From: Komagataeibacter sp. FXV3
GTDB taxonomy: Bacteria; Pseudomonadota; Alphaproteobacteria; Acetobacterales; Acetobacteraceae
Assembly: GCF_015155755.1 (NCBI RefSeq)
Contig: NZ_VWPI01000018.1
Coordinates: forward strand, 16,094 to 80,093
Direction of reading: 5' to 3'
Length of the DNA stretch: 64,000 nucleotides
The position numbers were made by a program, and so were the translations under genes. Under the pieces are notes generated by a model. That model ran no database searches. It had not been told where the DNA came from and saw nothing but the letters and a program-made list of their open reading frames with translations. Shown piece after piece: positions 1 through 9,150 of this stretch. Positions within the stretch are counted from its first letter, which is position 1. Each line of letters begins with the position of its first letter.

Positions 1-155
1 TTCGGCGCCACGGTGGTGAAATCCGCCGTGACATAGGCATCATTGGTATATTCGCTGGTGCCGTTACCCGATACAAGCCGGTCGGCGGTCCATGCGGCCG
101 CAACCAGGACAATGACCGTGGCGCCAGCCAGGATGATGGGTTTCTTGTGGGGCAT
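1..155 (-). CDS. HlyD/EmrA-family membrane fusion protein (N-terminal part, cut by window edge)
   Basis: Only the first ~51 codons lie in the window; the rest runs off the left edge. The start is the ATG at 155. The visible protein has a positively charged N-terminus (MPHKK), one hydrophobic anchor at about residues 6-20, and then a periplasmic stretch with the pattern YTNDAYV..ADFTTVAP. That pattern is typical of EmrA/HlyD adaptor proteins just after the membrane anchor. It lies 18 bp downstream of an MFS drug transporter gene on the same strand. The two probably form an EmrAB-type tripartite pump exporting hydrophobic toxic compounds. The family call rests on a short fragment plus context. 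Confidence 0.75.
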   Translation of the reverse strand, partial: MPHKKPIILAGATVIVLVAAAWTADRLVSGNGTSEYTNDAYVTADFTTVAP

Positions 156-173
156 TGCTTTGGACCCGATCAT

Positions 174-1799
174 TCAGTGTGCGGCAGGTGCAGGGACCGG
201 CGCACGCGGGGGGTAGATACGTCCGGGCAGGATTGCCGTCAGGACAAGGAAAAAGGCGCAGATCCACATGACCAGCAGATAGATGTCCGCCAGCGCCAGC
301 ACGGTGGCCTGTTCATGCACGTAGGTATGGAAGATCTGCAGCGCGTTGCGCGCGACATGCCCGGCATCGGGCGACGTGGCCGCGATCTGCCCGGCAATGG
401 GGTCGCCCATGCCCGACAGCGCCGTGCCGTGTGTGCCATGCAGGTCCAGCAGCATGGTGGAATGATACTGCTCGCGCCGGCGCAGCATGACTTCGAACAG
501 GGCGGTGGCGATGGCGTTGGCCATGCCCTTGAGCATGTTCACCATGCCCGAGATCATCGGCCCGTCGGCAGGCCCCAGCCCCAGCGCTGCAAGCATGAGG
601 GTGGGGATGACCACCATCGGCTGCCCGAAGACCTGCAGGATCTGGATGACCATGAAATTGTCGCGCACCCAGTCCGGCGTCAGCCACGTGCCCAGCCATG
701 CCGCAACACCAAGGCAGATCAGCCCGATGGCCAGCACGTACCGGCAGTCCACCGCGCGGAGATTGCACAGTGCCGCCGTCAGCGGCAGCAGGATCAGTTG
801 CGGCAATGCGACCACCAGGGCCACGGGTGCTGCCTGAATGGGCCGGTAGCCACGGATATCGGCAAGGTAGGTGAACGGGATTTCCGTCATCAGCCCGCAG
901 ATCATGAGTGACGCCACCAGCGTCAGCAGGGATGCGGCGATATTGCGGTTACCCCAGAACTGGATGCGGAAGAACGGGCTGTGGTGGAACCATTCATGCG
1001 CCAGGAAGGCAATGAACAGCGCCCCGCCCCAGAATGTCAGGTGCGTGATGACGGGGGAGCGGAACCAGTCCAGCCGGTCGCCCTGATACAGCACCGTCAC
1101 CACGCACATGATGGCCGGAACCCCCAGCATGAACCCACGCCAGTTGAAGTTGCGGAACCGTTCCCAGTGCGACGGATCGCGCGGCAGCCCCCAGCCGATC
1201 ATCAGCACCGCCACCGCGCACAGCGGCAGCGTTTCCCAGTACAGCCACCGCCAGCCGACATGTTCGAACCACATCGCCTCCAGCGGGCCGCCAAGGTTGG
1301 GGCCAAAGGTCGCACTCATGGCATACCCGCCAATGCCGAACACCCGCAGCGGGGCAGGCAGGTATTTGAGCATGACGGTCATGAGGATGGGCGGCAGGCA
1401 CCCCGCCGACAGCCCCTGCGCCGCGCGCAGGATGCACAGCGTGGTCATGTCGGGCATGTAGGGTGCGGGAATGGCCAGCAGTCCCAGCAGCGCCGTCATG
1501 AACAGGGTAAAGCGGTAGATGGAAAACGTGACGTAGAACCACGGCGTGAACGCCATCGCCGCGATGTTGAAACATTCATAGATGGAAATGAACCACGTGC
1601 CTTCATCGTGGCCGATATGCATCGCCCCACGGATATCGGGCAGGCCGATTTCCGTGATGTGTTCATTGAAACCGGCGACATGCACGGCCAGCAGAACCCC
1701 AAGGCACCCCACGACCGTGCGGATGCCAAAGGGCGGGATATAGGAAGGGGCGGCGTGGGCGGCGTTCACATTTATCTGTCCCGATGGGAAAACAGACAC
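174..1799 (-). CDS. MFS transporter, DHA2 (EmrB-like) family
   Basis: 541 residues, the usual size for a 14-TM DHA2 drug:H+ antiporter. Hydrophobic segments recur along the whole length. An RAAQGLSAGCLPP segment near residue 130 corresponds to the conserved loop and helix of MFS exporters, and GWRWLYWE follows as in EmrB relatives. The frame begins with GTG at 1799; a second in-frame GTG at 1769 has a better upstream GGGA, so the start is uncertain by 10 codons. It precedes the HlyD-type adaptor gene with an 18-bp gap, the reverse of the common emrA-emrB order, and faces a divergent LysR-type gene. The substrate cannot be told from sequence. Confidence 0.85.
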   Translation of the reverse strand: MSVFPSGQINVNAAHAAPSYIPPFGIRTVVGCLGVLLAVHVAGFNEHITEIGLPDIRGAMHIGHDEGTWFISIYECFNIAAMAFTPWFYVTFSIYRFTLFMTALLGLLAIPAPYMPDMTTLCILRAAQGLSAGCLPPILMTVMLKYLPAPLRVFGIGGYAMSATFGPNLGGPLEAMWFEHVGWRWLYWETLPLCAVAVLMIGWGLPRDPSHWERFRNFNWRGFMLGVPAIMCVVTVLYQGDRLDWFRSPVITHLTFWGGALFIAFLAHEWFHHSPFFRIQFWGNRNIAASLLTLVASLMICGLMTEIPFTYLADIRGYRPIQAAPVALVVALPQLILLPLTAALCNLRAVDCRYVLAIGLICLGVAAWLGTWLTPDWVRDNFMVIQILQVFGQPMVVIPTLMLAALGLGPADGPMISGMVNMLKGMANAIATALFEVMLRRREQYHSTMLLDLHGTHGTALSGMGDPIAGQIAATSPDAGHVARNALQIFHTYVHEQATVLALADIYLLVMWICAFFLVLTAILPGRIYPPRAPVPAPAAH

Positions 1800-1940
1800 A
1801 TGATCGGCGCGGGGGGCGTGCGCGAATACCCATGATCGCGTAAGGTGACACTTTCATTTTGCGGATTGGTCAAATCCGTTTTTTCAGGATAATCGGGATG
1901 GCTGCATTCCGGTTTCAGTGTAGGGAAGACACGCAGGGTC

Positions 1941-2906
1941 ATGAGGAAACGCTACGATCTCGACCTACTGCGTAGTCTTCAGGCCCTGATCGAGGAAGAA
2001 GGCGTCTCCCACGCCGCGCGCAGGCTGCAGGTGAGCGAGGCCGCCATGAGCCGTACCCTCGCCAAACTGCGCGTGGTCTTTGGCGATCCCATCCTGGTGG
2101 CGTCGGGGCGCAGGCTGGTCGCCACCACCTTTGCGCTGGGGATCCGTGAACGGGTGCAGACGCTGGTCGAAGGTGCGGATTCCCTGCTGGAGGAACAGGA
2201 CGCCCCCGACCTTGCCGGTCTGTCCCCCCATTTCACCCTGCGGGCGAATGACCTGATCGTGGGGGCGTTCGGGGCTGCCATCCTTGCGGCGTTGCGGGCC
2301 GAATGCCCCGGCTGCACCATAACCTTCGCCCCGGAAACGGATGAGGAACCCAGCAACGACCTGCGGGAAGGGCGGATTGACCTCTATCTTGGCGCATCTG
2401 ATGACATGCGGTCGGAAATACGCCGCCAGAGCATTTTTCCCACGTCCTTCCGCGCACTGGTGCGCGCGGGCCATCCCATCCTGACCGAGGGGATTACGCC
2501 CGCCTCGGTCGCGCGGTACGAACACATAAGCGTGTCGCGCCGGGGACGGCCGCACGGACCGATCGATACGGTGCTGAAGGAACGCTTCGGGCTGAAGCGG
2601 CGGGTGGTCATGGTCGTCCCCACTTATTACGCCATGGTGGAAACCCTGCGCATGACGGACATGATCCTGCCGTTGCCGGGTATCGCCATTGATTACCTGC
2701 CCATACGGTCCATGCATCTTGAAGAGTTCGAATTTCCCTTCGAACTGCCCCCGGTGCATTCATTTCAGGCGTGGCACCCAAGGCGTGACAGCGATCCGGT
2801 GCATCGCTGGTTGCGCAATACGGTCTATCAGGTCGTGCGCCAGCGCGGGGATGTCCTGCCGGATGGGTTTTCCCCCGCCACGGTGGCAGCGGGGAATGGG
2901 ACATAA
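1941..2906 (+). CDS. LysR-family transcriptional regulator
   Basis: 321 residues. The N-terminal winged helix-turn-helix is plain at residues 5-65: LRSLQALIEEEGVSHAARR, then SEAAMSRTLAKLR, then a GDPILV wing. A periplasmic-binding-like effector domain follows from about residue 95, with the LYLGASDD strand and the PGIAIDYLP region. It is transcribed divergently from the MFS/HlyD pump, the usual arrangement for a LysR protein controlling the neighbouring transporter in response to its substrate. That role is inferred from position. The 140-bp divergent space was not resolved into a clear T-N11-A operator. Confidence 0.88.
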   Translation: MRKRYDLDLLRSLQALIEEEGVSHAARRLQVSEAAMSRTLAKLRVVFGDPILVASGRRLVATTFALGIRERVQTLVEGADSLLEEQDAPDLAGLSPHFTLRANDLIVGAFGAAILAALRAECPGCTITFAPETDEEPSNDLREGRIDLYLGASDDMRSEIRRQSIFPTSFRALVRAGHPILTEGITPASVARYEHISVSRRGRPHGPIDTVLKERFGLKRRVVMVVPTYYAMVETLRMTDMILPLPGIAIDYLPIRSMHLEEFEFPFELPPVHSFQAWHPRRDSDPVHRWLRNTVYQVVRQRGDVLPDGFSPATVAAGNGT

Positions 2907-2951
2907 AGGCTGGTTGCAAAACCCGTCTTTGAGATACAAGGCAGAATATAA

Positions 2952-3044
2952 AGAAGTTTTTGGTGAAGCTTGTTTCAGCAAGCTTCAGGGGACGCGGCCT
3001 TTCTGAAAAAAGGCGGCACCCAAAAAACTTTTGTTCTCAAACTG
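2952..3044. repeat. Palindromic intergenic repeat, copy 1
   Basis: Member of the repeat family described in the findings. It reads AAGTTTTTGGTGAAGCTT, then AAGCTTC, then the GGCCTTT / AAAAGGCGGC stem, then CCCAAAAAACTTTT. This gives an outer stem enclosing two inner hairpins. It fills the space between the convergent LysR and dadA genes and may also serve as their shared terminator. Confidence 0.75.
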
Positions 3045-3047
3045 TTT

Positions 3048-4304
3048 TTACTGCCCGTAGCGCACCACGCCCAGATCCTCGTACGGGATGTCGGGCATGC
3101 GGTTTGACATGATGTCAGCCAGTACCCGGCCCGACCCGCAGGCCATGGTCCAGCCCAGCGTGCCATGCCCGGTGTTGAGGAACAGGTTGTCATATTTCGT
3201 GCGGCCGATGATGGGCGTGCCATCGGGGGTCATCGGGCGCAGGCCGGTCCAGAATTTGGCCGCTGCGATATTGCCGCCACCGGGGAACAGGTCAGTCACC
3301 GAATGTTCCAGCGTCTCCCGCCGCGGCGCGCGCAGCTTCGTGCTGAAGCCTGCCAGTTCCGCCGTGCCACCCACGCGGATGCGTTCGCCAAGGCGGGTGA
3401 TCCCGATCTTGAACGTCTCATCCATGATGGTGGAAACCGGGGCCTGCTTTTCATTCACGATGTCAGCGGTCAGCGAGTAGCCCTTGACCGGATAGATCGG
3501 CAGGTCCAGCCCAAGGCGGCGCACCATGGCTGGCGAATAGCTGCCCAGTGACAGGACATAGGAATCCGCCACCATCTGGCCGCGGCTGGTCTCGATCCCG
3601 GTAATGCGGCCACCATCATTCGTCATGGTGCGGATGCGGGTGTCGTAATGGAAGGTGACGCCAGCCTTCGCCGCCATGGCCGCAAGGCGCTGGGTGAACA
3701 GGAAGGCATCGCCCGTTTCATCACCCGGCAGGCGCAGGCCGCCCACAATCTTGTCCGCCGATGACGCCAGACCCGGCTCGGCCCGCACGCAGCCTTCGCG
3801 CGTCAGGATTTCATAGGGGACATTGTACTGTTCCAGCACGCGGATATCGCCCGCGATGGCGTCCATCTGCTTTTGCGTGCGGAAAACCTGCAGCGTGCCC
3901 TGCTGTCGGTCATCATAGGTGATGCCGGTGCTGGCGCGCAGGTCGCGCATCACGTCGCGGCTGTATTCCGCGATACGCACCATGCGGCCCTTGTTGCGGT
4001 CATAGGCGGCTGTCGTGCAGTTTTCCAGCATCTGCACCAGCCATTTCCACAGATGCGGGTCAGGCATGGGCCAGAATACGAAGGGACGGTATTTCATCAG
4101 CAGCCACTTGATCGACTTCAGCGGCACGCCCGGCCCGGCCCAGGGGGATGAATATCCCGGTGAGACCTGCCCCGCATTGGCGAAGCTGGTTTCAAGGCCT
4201 GCTTCGGGCTGGCGGTCCACCACAGTGACCTCATGCCCTGCCTGCGCAAGGTACCATGCCGATGTCACACCGACGACACCGCTACCCAGAACGATGATTT
4301 TCAT
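3048..4304 (-). CDS. dadA: D-amino acid dehydrogenase (small subunit type, FAD)
   Basis: 418 residues, matching DadA length. The N-terminal FAD-binding fold is clear: [20 protein letters not shown] followed by the acidic end of beta-2 (VTVVDRQ). The region [19 protein letters not shown] is characteristic of DadA, and the C-terminal [16 protein letters not shown] completes the FAD site. The enzyme oxidises D-alanine and other D-amino acids to 2-oxo acids and ammonia, passing electrons to the membrane quinone pool. It lies 34 bp downstream of an alanine racemase gene on the same strand, giving an L-Ala to D-Ala to pyruvate route. The divergent Lrp-type gene is the probable regulator, as in dadAX of enterobacteria. 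Confidence 0.93.
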   Translation of the reverse strand: MKIIVLGSGVVGVTSAWYLAQAGHEVTVVDRQPEAGLETSFANAGQVSPGYSSPWAGPGVPLKSIKWLLMKYRPFVFWPMPDPHLWKWLVQMLENCTTAAYDRNKGRMVRIAEYSRDVMRDLRASTGITYDDRQQGTLQVFRTQKQMDAIAGDIRVLEQYNVPYEILTREGCVRAEPGLASSADKIVGGLRLPGDETGDAFLFTQRLAAMAAKAGVTFHYDTRIRTMTNDGGRITGIETSRGQMVADSYVLSLGSYSPAMVRRLGLDLPIYPVKGYSLTADIVNEKQAPVSTIMDETFKIGITRLGERIRVGGTAELAGFSTKLRAPRRETLEHSVTDLFPGGGNIAAAKFWTGLRPMTPDGTPIIGRTKYDNLFLNTGHGTLGWTMACGSGRVLADIMSNRMPDIPYEDLGVVRYGQ

Positions 4305-4338
4305 TACACAGATGCCTTCTCTGGCGGGTGGAAACGCA

Positions 4339-5484
4339 TCACGCCGCCTGTGTCAGGTACGCGCGATGGAAACGGGAACCCAGCGCCGTCAGCACTTCAT
4401 AGCCAATGGTGCCAGCGGACCGGGCGACATCATCCACACTGCGGCGCGGGCCGATCATGTCCACATGCGTGGCCTGCGCCAGCACGTTTTCGGGCACGTC
4501 GCTTACGTCGATGGTGGTGGAATCCATGGAAATGCGGCCAAGGATCGGCAGCCGGTAGTCCCCCAGCCACGCACATCCATCGCCATCGGCGCCGTGGCGC
4601 AGGAACCCGTCGGCATAGCCGATGCCCAGGGTTGCAATCCGGCATGGTCCCGTGGCGCGCCATGTCAGGCCATAGCCCACGCCGTCTCCCGCGTTGATGG
4701 TACGGCGCTGGACAATCCGCGCGCCCAGCCGCACGGTGGGGCGCAGGGGGTTGGGCGCGTCGTCATTGGGCGCCAGGCCGTAGAGGGCGGCACCGGGACG
4801 CACAAGATCGAAATGGTAATCAGGCCCAAGGAAGATCCCCGATGAGGCCGAAAGCGCCAGCGGGGCCGCAGGCAGGCGGGCGGCCATGGCGCGCAGGCGG
4901 TCGCGCTGGATGGTGTTGGCGGGGCTGGCCGGGGTATCGGCGCAGGCAAGGTGGCTCATCACCAGTTGCGTGTCGATTCCATCCAGCAGGTCCGGGTTTG
5001 CCGCCAGTGTGGTGACATCCTGCCTGGACAGGCCGAAGCGGGACATGCCGGTATCAACCTGCAGGGCGGCGGGCAGGGGCTGTTCCATCCTGCCCGCATG
5101 CATGCGCCATCCGGCCACCTGTTCCATGCTGTTCAGCACCGGCAGCAGGGCATGGCGGGTGAACTCGGCTTGTGTTCCCGGCATCGGGCCATGCAGGACA
5201 AAAATGCGTGCGGTGGGGGCGACATGCGGCCGCAGGCGGATGCCTTCTTCCAGATGGGCGACAAAAAAGGTACTTGCCCCGGCCTGTTCCAGCACGGGGG
5301 CAACCCGGTGGGCACCCAGCCCGTAGGCATCAGCCTTGACCACTGCCGCGCAGGTGGTGTTGCCCGTACGGGCATTGAGCAGGCGGTAATTCGCCGCGAT
5401 CGCGTCCAGGTCGATTTCCAGCATCGCACCCGCACCCGGCGCGGCCCAGCCGGTAGTGTGCGGGAAGGAAGGCAGGTCAGGCAT
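4339..5484 (-). CDS. alr: Alanine racemase (PLP)
   Basis: 381 residues from the ATG at 5484, preceded by GGAG at 10 bp. A TTG 57 bp further upstream is open but poorly spaced from its Shine-Dalgarno, so it was not chosen. The PLP lysine lies in [13 protein letters not shown], and the catalytic tyrosine in the GVGYGLTW segment of the C-terminal beta domain. The enzyme interconverts L- and D-alanine. Its position before dadA suggests a catabolic racemase (DadX role). A biosynthetic role for cell-wall D-alanine cannot be excluded, because other alr genes outside the window are unseen. The operon is probably controlled by the divergent Lrp-family gene. Confidence 0.92.
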   Translation of the reverse strand: MPDLPSFPHTTGWAAPGAGAMLEIDLDAIAANYRLLNARTGNTTCAAVVKADAYGLGAHRVAPVLEQAGASTFFVAHLEEGIRLRPHVAPTARIFVLHGPMPGTQAEFTRHALLPVLNSMEQVAGWRMHAGRMEQPLPAALQVDTGMSRFGLSRQDVTTLAANPDLLDGIDTQLVMSHLACADTPASPANTIQRDRLRAMAARLPAAPLALSASSGIFLGPDYHFDLVRPGAALYGLAPNDDAPNPLRPTVRLGARIVQRRTINAGDGVGYGLTWRATGPCRIATLGIGYADGFLRHGADGDGCAWLGDYRLPILGRISMDSTTIDVSDVPENVLAQATHVDMIGPRRSVDDVARSAGTIGYEVLTALGSRFHRAYLTQAA

Positions 5485-5624
5485 GGGGCGTGTACTCCAT
5501 CGGGCTGGCGGGACAGGTTGATCGTACGCTGACTGAAACAAAATGTCCTGTCGTTTGACGCAATTTCATGCAATTAAGAATTGTCTGTACGCAATCATAT
5601 ACGAAAATAAGCGGAAAATTCACC

Positions 5625-6068
5625 ATGGCATTCGATCGTCTGACAGACGCCATATTGCGCAACCTTCGCCATGACGGACGCATGAGCAATGCCGAACTGG
5701 CGCAGAAGGTCGGCCTGTCCCCCTCCGCCTGCCTGCGGCGGGTGCGTATGCTGGAAAAGGACGGGGTGATCCGGGGCTATCGCGCGCTGGTGGATGAGCG
5801 TTCGGTCCATGGCATGACCACCGTGATCGTACAGATCACGCTGGAACGCCAGACGGAGGAATGCCTGCGCCGGTTCGAGGCCCGCGTGCGCGAATGCGCC
5901 GATGTGCGCGAATGTTACCTGATGACGGGGGATGCCGATTATCTGGTCCGGGTCGAGGCACGGGATGCCGCCGATTATGAACGCATTCATAAGGAAGAAC
6001 TGTCGCGCATGCCCGGTGTCGCCCGGATACAGAGCAACTTTGCCATCCGCACCGTCGTGCAGCGTTAA
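5625..6068 (+). CDS. Lrp/AsnC-family transcriptional regulator
   Basis: 147 residues from the ATG at 5625. An in-frame ATG at 5568 would add 19 residues that do not resemble the family. The N-terminal helix-turn-helix is LTDAILRNLRHDGRMSNAEL followed by VGLSPSACLRRVRMLE, the typical AsnC/Lrp signature. A RAM/ACT-like domain follows from about residue 65, containing ECYLMTGDADYLVRVE, the usual ligand-binding turn. It faces the alr-dadA pair across 140 bp of AT-rich DNA. By analogy with Lrp control of dadAX it probably senses alanine or another amino acid and regulates both directions. The regulatory link is inference. Confidence 0.9.
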   Translation: MAFDRLTDAILRNLRHDGRMSNAELAQKVGLSPSACLRRVRMLEKDGVIRGYRALVDERSVHGMTTVIVQITLERQTEECLRRFEARVRECADVRECYLMTGDADYLVRVEARDAADYERIHKEELSRMPGVARIQSNFAIRTVVQR

Positions 6069-6087
6069 GTATTAATAAGAAATGAAC

Positions 6088-6168
6088 AAAGTTTCCGGGT
6101 GCCGCCTTTTTTTCAAAAAGGCGGCGTTCCACGAAGCTTTTTGAAACAAGCTTCATTAAAAACTTTTG
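6088..6168. repeat. Palindromic intergenic repeat, copy 2
   Basis: Same family as copy 1 but in the opposite orientation. AAAGTTTCCGGG is followed by the GCCGCCTTTTT / AAAAAGGCGGC hairpin, then the GAAGCTTTTTG / CAAGCTTC hairpin, then AAAAACTTT. It starts 20 bp after the Lrp-type gene stop. Confidence 0.75.
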
Positions 6169-6225
6169 TTGAATTGGTTATCCGGGGCGCGGACCATTCT
6201 GGGTCTGCCCCGTGATGAAACGTAA

Positions 6226-6249
6226 CACCGCCGGGATGATCCGGCGGTG
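6226..6249 (-). terminator. Hairpin downstream of glpF
   Basis: Perfect 9-bp stem CACCGCCGG / CCGGCGGTG with a 6-nt loop, 13 bp beyond the glpF stop codon. There is no strong U-run, so it is a terminator-like hairpin only. Confidence 0.5.
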
Positions 6250-6261
6250 CGAAAAGGAAGG

Positions 6262-7074
6262 TTACGGGACCGGGGGAAGCACCGCGCCGGCGTGACGCGG
6301 AATGAACGGACGGATCAGGAACTGGTAACAGCCCGCACCAACCACGCCGCCCAGCAGTGGACCAGCAATTGGCACCCACCAGAAATTGTCCGCCGAAGGC
6401 AGTGCGGAACCGCCCCATCCGGCCAGGAAACAGAACAGGCGCGGGCCGAAGTCACGGGCGGGATTGATGGCCCATGCCTCCAGATAGCCTGAACACGCGC
6501 CAATGCTGGCCACCAGCAGGCCGATGATCAGCGCGCTGGAATTGGCCTGCGGTGCGACGGTGTTGTACTCGCAGGTGATCGCGAAGATGCCGCCGACCAG
6601 CAGCGCCGTCAGGATGGTTTCATCCATGAAGGCATGGAGCGGCGTGATGAATTCGCCCGGATGGGTGAAAAATACCCCGGCCGCCCCGCCATCGGCGCGG
6701 CTTATGCCATGCAACTGGTTGTAATGGTCTATGACCGGCTGGTACAGCGTATAGACAAGGGCCGCACCCAGCATGCCCCCCAATACCTGTGCCGCACAAT
6801 AGGCAGGCACCTTGCGCCATGAAAAACCACGGTAAAGCGCCAGCGCCACCGATACGGCCGGGTTGGCATGGGTGCCCGATACGCTGCCGGTCACGTAAAT
6901 CGCGATGGTCACGCCCAGCCCCCATACAATGGAAACCCCCCAGTATGAGAGCTTGTAGGGGCTGGGATCATACAGTGTGTACATGGCTGCCACGGAATCA
7001 CCGATCAGGACAATGATCATGACCGCGATGCATTCTGATATCAGTTCGCCCAGAAACTGTCGGTTCTTTAGCAT
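6262..7074 (-). CDS. glpF: Glycerol uptake facilitator (MIP/aquaglyceroporin)
   Basis: 270 residues from the ATG at 7074 (MLKNRQFLGEL). The frame extends 68 codons upstream, but that part runs across the operator region and is not MIP-like. Both pore boxes are present: HANPAVSV in the first half and NPARDFGPR in the second. The Asp after the second NPA is the hallmark of glycerol-conducting channels as opposed to water channels. Six membrane helices are visible. It is divergent from glpD-glpK, and a GlpR-like palindrome lies 77 bp upstream. It should let glycerol diffuse across the inner membrane, with trapping by GlpK. Confidence 0.93.
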   Translation of the reverse strand: MLKNRQFLGELISECIAVMIIVLIGDSVAAMYTLYDPSPYKLSYWGVSIVWGLGVTIAIYVTGSVSGTHANPAVSVALALYRGFSWRKVPAYCAAQVLGGMLGAALVYTLYQPVIDHYNQLHGISRADGGAAGVFFTHPGEFITPLHAFMDETILTALLVGGIFAITCEYNTVAPQANSSALIIGLLVASIGACSGYLEAWAINPARDFGPRLFCFLAGWGGSALPSADNFWWVPIAGPLLGGVVGAGCYQFLIRPFIPRHAGAVLPPVP

Positions 7075-7150
7075 TTTAACCCACTTTATTCTTTTATTAT
7101 CATTCGATGGGAATGGGCTGTCCGCCTTGTGGCGGGTTTCCGGCCCTGTC

Positions 7151-7168
7151 ATGTTCTTAAACGAACAT
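7151..7168. promoter_or_regulatory. GlpR operator, glpF-proximal
   Basis: ATGTTCTTAAACGAACAT. The arms ATGTTC and ACGAACAT fit the enterobacterial GlpR consensus (ATGTTCG..CGAACAT) with one defective position in the left arm. It lies 77 bp upstream of glpF. A DeoR-type glpR gene lies in the same cluster. Confidence 0.75.
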
Positions 7169-7477
7169 ATCCGGGTCGGAAAGGGGGACGTGTGCTGGCC
7201 GGGGGGAAAGTTTCTCCTTTTTCCTTTTATTTCATTATATTTCATGAAACCTCTCCAGCCGGGCAGATTTGGGGGCATGCCGCGCTGGTGCGTGTCAGAC
7301 AGCAGCGGGGGCGGGGCGGTGGCTCATGCTGCGCGTTTTCGCACATGCACAAAAACCGCCCACACAGATAAATACCTGCATATGGCGAATTTATGTCTAA
7401 AACCGGCAATATTTATGCATGAAATATTTCACGGAATACCGCGGCTGATGTGCGCTTTCCCTATTGAAACGCGCGCG

Positions 7478-7495
7478 ATGTTCGTTTACGAACAT
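7478..7495. promoter_or_regulatory. GlpR operator, glpD-proximal
   Basis: ATGTTCGTTTACGAACAT, a perfect 8+8 palindrome with a 2-nt centre, matching the known GlpR operator of enterobacteria. It ends 23 bp before the glpD start, overlapping the expected transcription start. Repression of glpD-glpK (and probably of the genes beyond) by GlpR, relieved by glycerol-3-phosphate, is the natural reading. Confidence 0.82.
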
Positions 7496-7518
7496 GAGTA
7501 TCAGGAGGAACATCTACC

Positions 7519-9081
7519 ATGGCGTCCAAGGACGAAACATTCCGCACCCCTGCGGCACAGGGCGGTCCGCTCGACCTGCTGGTCGTTGGCGGTGGGATCA
7601 ACGGCACGGGCATCGCGCGCGATGCCGCAGGGCGGGGCGCGTCCGTCCTGCTGGTCGAGCAGGACGACCTTGCCAGCTACACTTCATCAGCCAGCACCAA
7701 GCTGATCCATGGTGGCCTGCGCTACCTTGAATATTATGAATTCCGCCTGGTGCGTGAGGCGCTGATCGAACGTGAGCGCCTGCTGCGCATCGCGCCCCAC
7801 ATCATCTGGCCGATGCGCTTCGTGCTGCCCTATACCCCGCAGGCACGGCCCGCATGGATGCTGCGCCTTGGCCTGTTCCTGTATGACCACCTCGCGCCCA
7901 ACATGACGCTGCCCAAGTGCAAGTCGCTTGATTTCCGCACGAATTCGGCAGGCAGGCCGCTCAACGGCACGCTGGCGCGTGGCTTTGCCTATTCCGATGG
8001 ATGGGTGCAGGACAGCCGCCTTGTCGTCCTCAACGCCATGGATGCCAAAGTGCACGGGGCCGATATCCGCACCCGCACCCGCCTTGTGCAGGCCCGCCGC
8101 GTTAACGGCATATGGGAAGCGGTGATCGAGAACACGCGCGATGGCAGCCAGACGACCGTGCAGGCAAAGGTACTGGTCAATGCCGGCGGCCCGTGGGTGA
8201 GCGAGGTGCTGCGTAAGCGCGCGCAGGTCGATTCCGACAAGAACGTGCGCCTGGTCAAGGGCAGCCATATCGTGGTGCCGCGCCTGTTTGACGGGCCGCA
8301 GGCCTATATCCTGCAGAACCCGGACAAGCGAATCGTTTTCGCGATCCCCTACGAGCAGAAATTCACCCTGATCGGCACCACCGACGTGCCGTGGACGCAG
8401 GCCCCCGGCCGGGTTGAGATCTCGCCCGAGGAAATCAGCTACCTGTGCGAAAGCGTCAGCCGCTATTTCACCAAGCCGGTCACCCCGGATGACGTGGTGT
8501 GGAGCTACGCCGGCGTGCGCCCGCTCTATGATGACGCGGCCAAGAACGCCTCCGCCGTGACGCGTGATTACGTGCTGGATGTGGACACGCAGGGCAATCA
8601 GGCGCCGATGCTGTCCATCTTCGGTGGCAAGATCACCACGTACCGCAAGCTGGCTGAACACGCGCTGGAGAAGCTGCAGCCCTTCCTGCCGGTCCTGTCC
8701 GCGCCGGGCTGGACCGCGGATCAGGTGCTGCCCGGCGGTGACTTGGGCGAGGGCGGGTTTGATGGCGCGGTCAGCCGCCTTGCGGCAAAGGCCCCGTTCC
8801 TTGATGCACAGCTGTGCTGGCGTCTGGTGCGCAATTATGGTTCGCGTGCGACCGAAATCGTGGGTGATGCGCGCAGCATGGCTGATATGGGCGAGCAGTT
8901 TGGCGGTGGCCTGACCGCGCGTGAAGTGGAATACCTGATCGCGCATGAATGGGCGCAGACGACCGAGGACATCCTGTGGCGCCGTTCCCGCATGGGGCTG
9001 CATGTGACCGATGAGGACGCAGGCCGCCTTGACACCTACCTGCGTGGCCGCCAGCCGGTCGCTGCAAAATCGGCTTCGTGA
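7519..9081 (+). CDS. glpD: Aerobic glycerol-3-phosphate dehydrogenase (FAD, quinone-linked)
   Basis: 520 residues, normal for GlpD. The FAD Rossmann motif DLLVVGGGINGTGIARDAAG starts at about residue 15. STKLIHGGLRYLE follows as in all GlpD proteins, and the IGTTDVPW and GGKITTYRKLAE motifs lie further on. An excellent Shine-Dalgarno (AGGAGG) lies 10 bp before the ATG. It oxidises glycerol-3-phosphate to dihydroxyacetone phosphate at the inner membrane and reduces quinone. It is first in the run glpD-glpK-glpX-fba-glpR and is preceded directly by a GlpR palindrome. Confidence 0.96.
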   Translation: MASKDETFRTPAAQGGPLDLLVVGGGINGTGIARDAAGRGASVLLVEQDDLASYTSSASTKLIHGGLRYLEYYEFRLVREALIERERLLRIAPHIIWPMRFVLPYTPQARPAWMLRLGLFLYDHLAPNMTLPKCKSLDFRTNSAGRPLNGTLARGFAYSDGWVQDSRLVVLNAMDAKVHGADIRTRTRLVQARRVNGIWEAVIENTRDGSQTTVQAKVLVNAGGPWVSEVLRKRAQVDSDKNVRLVKGSHIVVPRLFDGPQAYILQNPDKRIVFAIPYEQKFTLIGTTDVPWTQAPGRVEISPEEISYLCESVSRYFTKPVTPDDVVWSYAGVRPLYDDAAKNASAVTRDYVLDVDTQGNQAPMLSIFGGKITTYRKLAEHALEKLQPFLPVLSAPGWTADQVLPGGDLGEGGFDGAVSRLAAKAPFLDAQLCWRLVRNYGSRATEIVGDARSMADMGEQFGGGLTAREVEYLIAHEWAQTTEDILWRRSRMGLHVTDEDAGRLDTYLRGRQPVAAKSAS

Positions 9082-9150
9082 CAAACAGGCCGTGGGCGTA
9101 ACATCGTCCACGGCCAGAACCGCATCCGCCCGTCAGGGCAGGAGAAAATA

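Larger units (their letters stand above)
7075..7518. other. Divergent glpF/glpD regulatory region (no gene)
   Basis: A 444-bp space between divergent glp genes, with no credible coding sequence. It carries two separate GlpR-like operators, one proximal to glpF and one proximal to glpD, and a strong Shine-Dalgarno (AGGAGG near 7503) for glpD. No further structure was recognised in the middle part. Confidence 0.7.

Noticed and set aside
6875..7278. N-terminal extension of the glycerol facilitator by 68 residues
   Set aside because: The extension crosses the GlpR operator region and does not resemble MIP proteins; the ATG at 7074 gives a normal N-terminus.
7687..9111. 474-codon open frame opposite glpD
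   Set aside because: Antisense shadow of glpD, with no motif or ribosome binding site.
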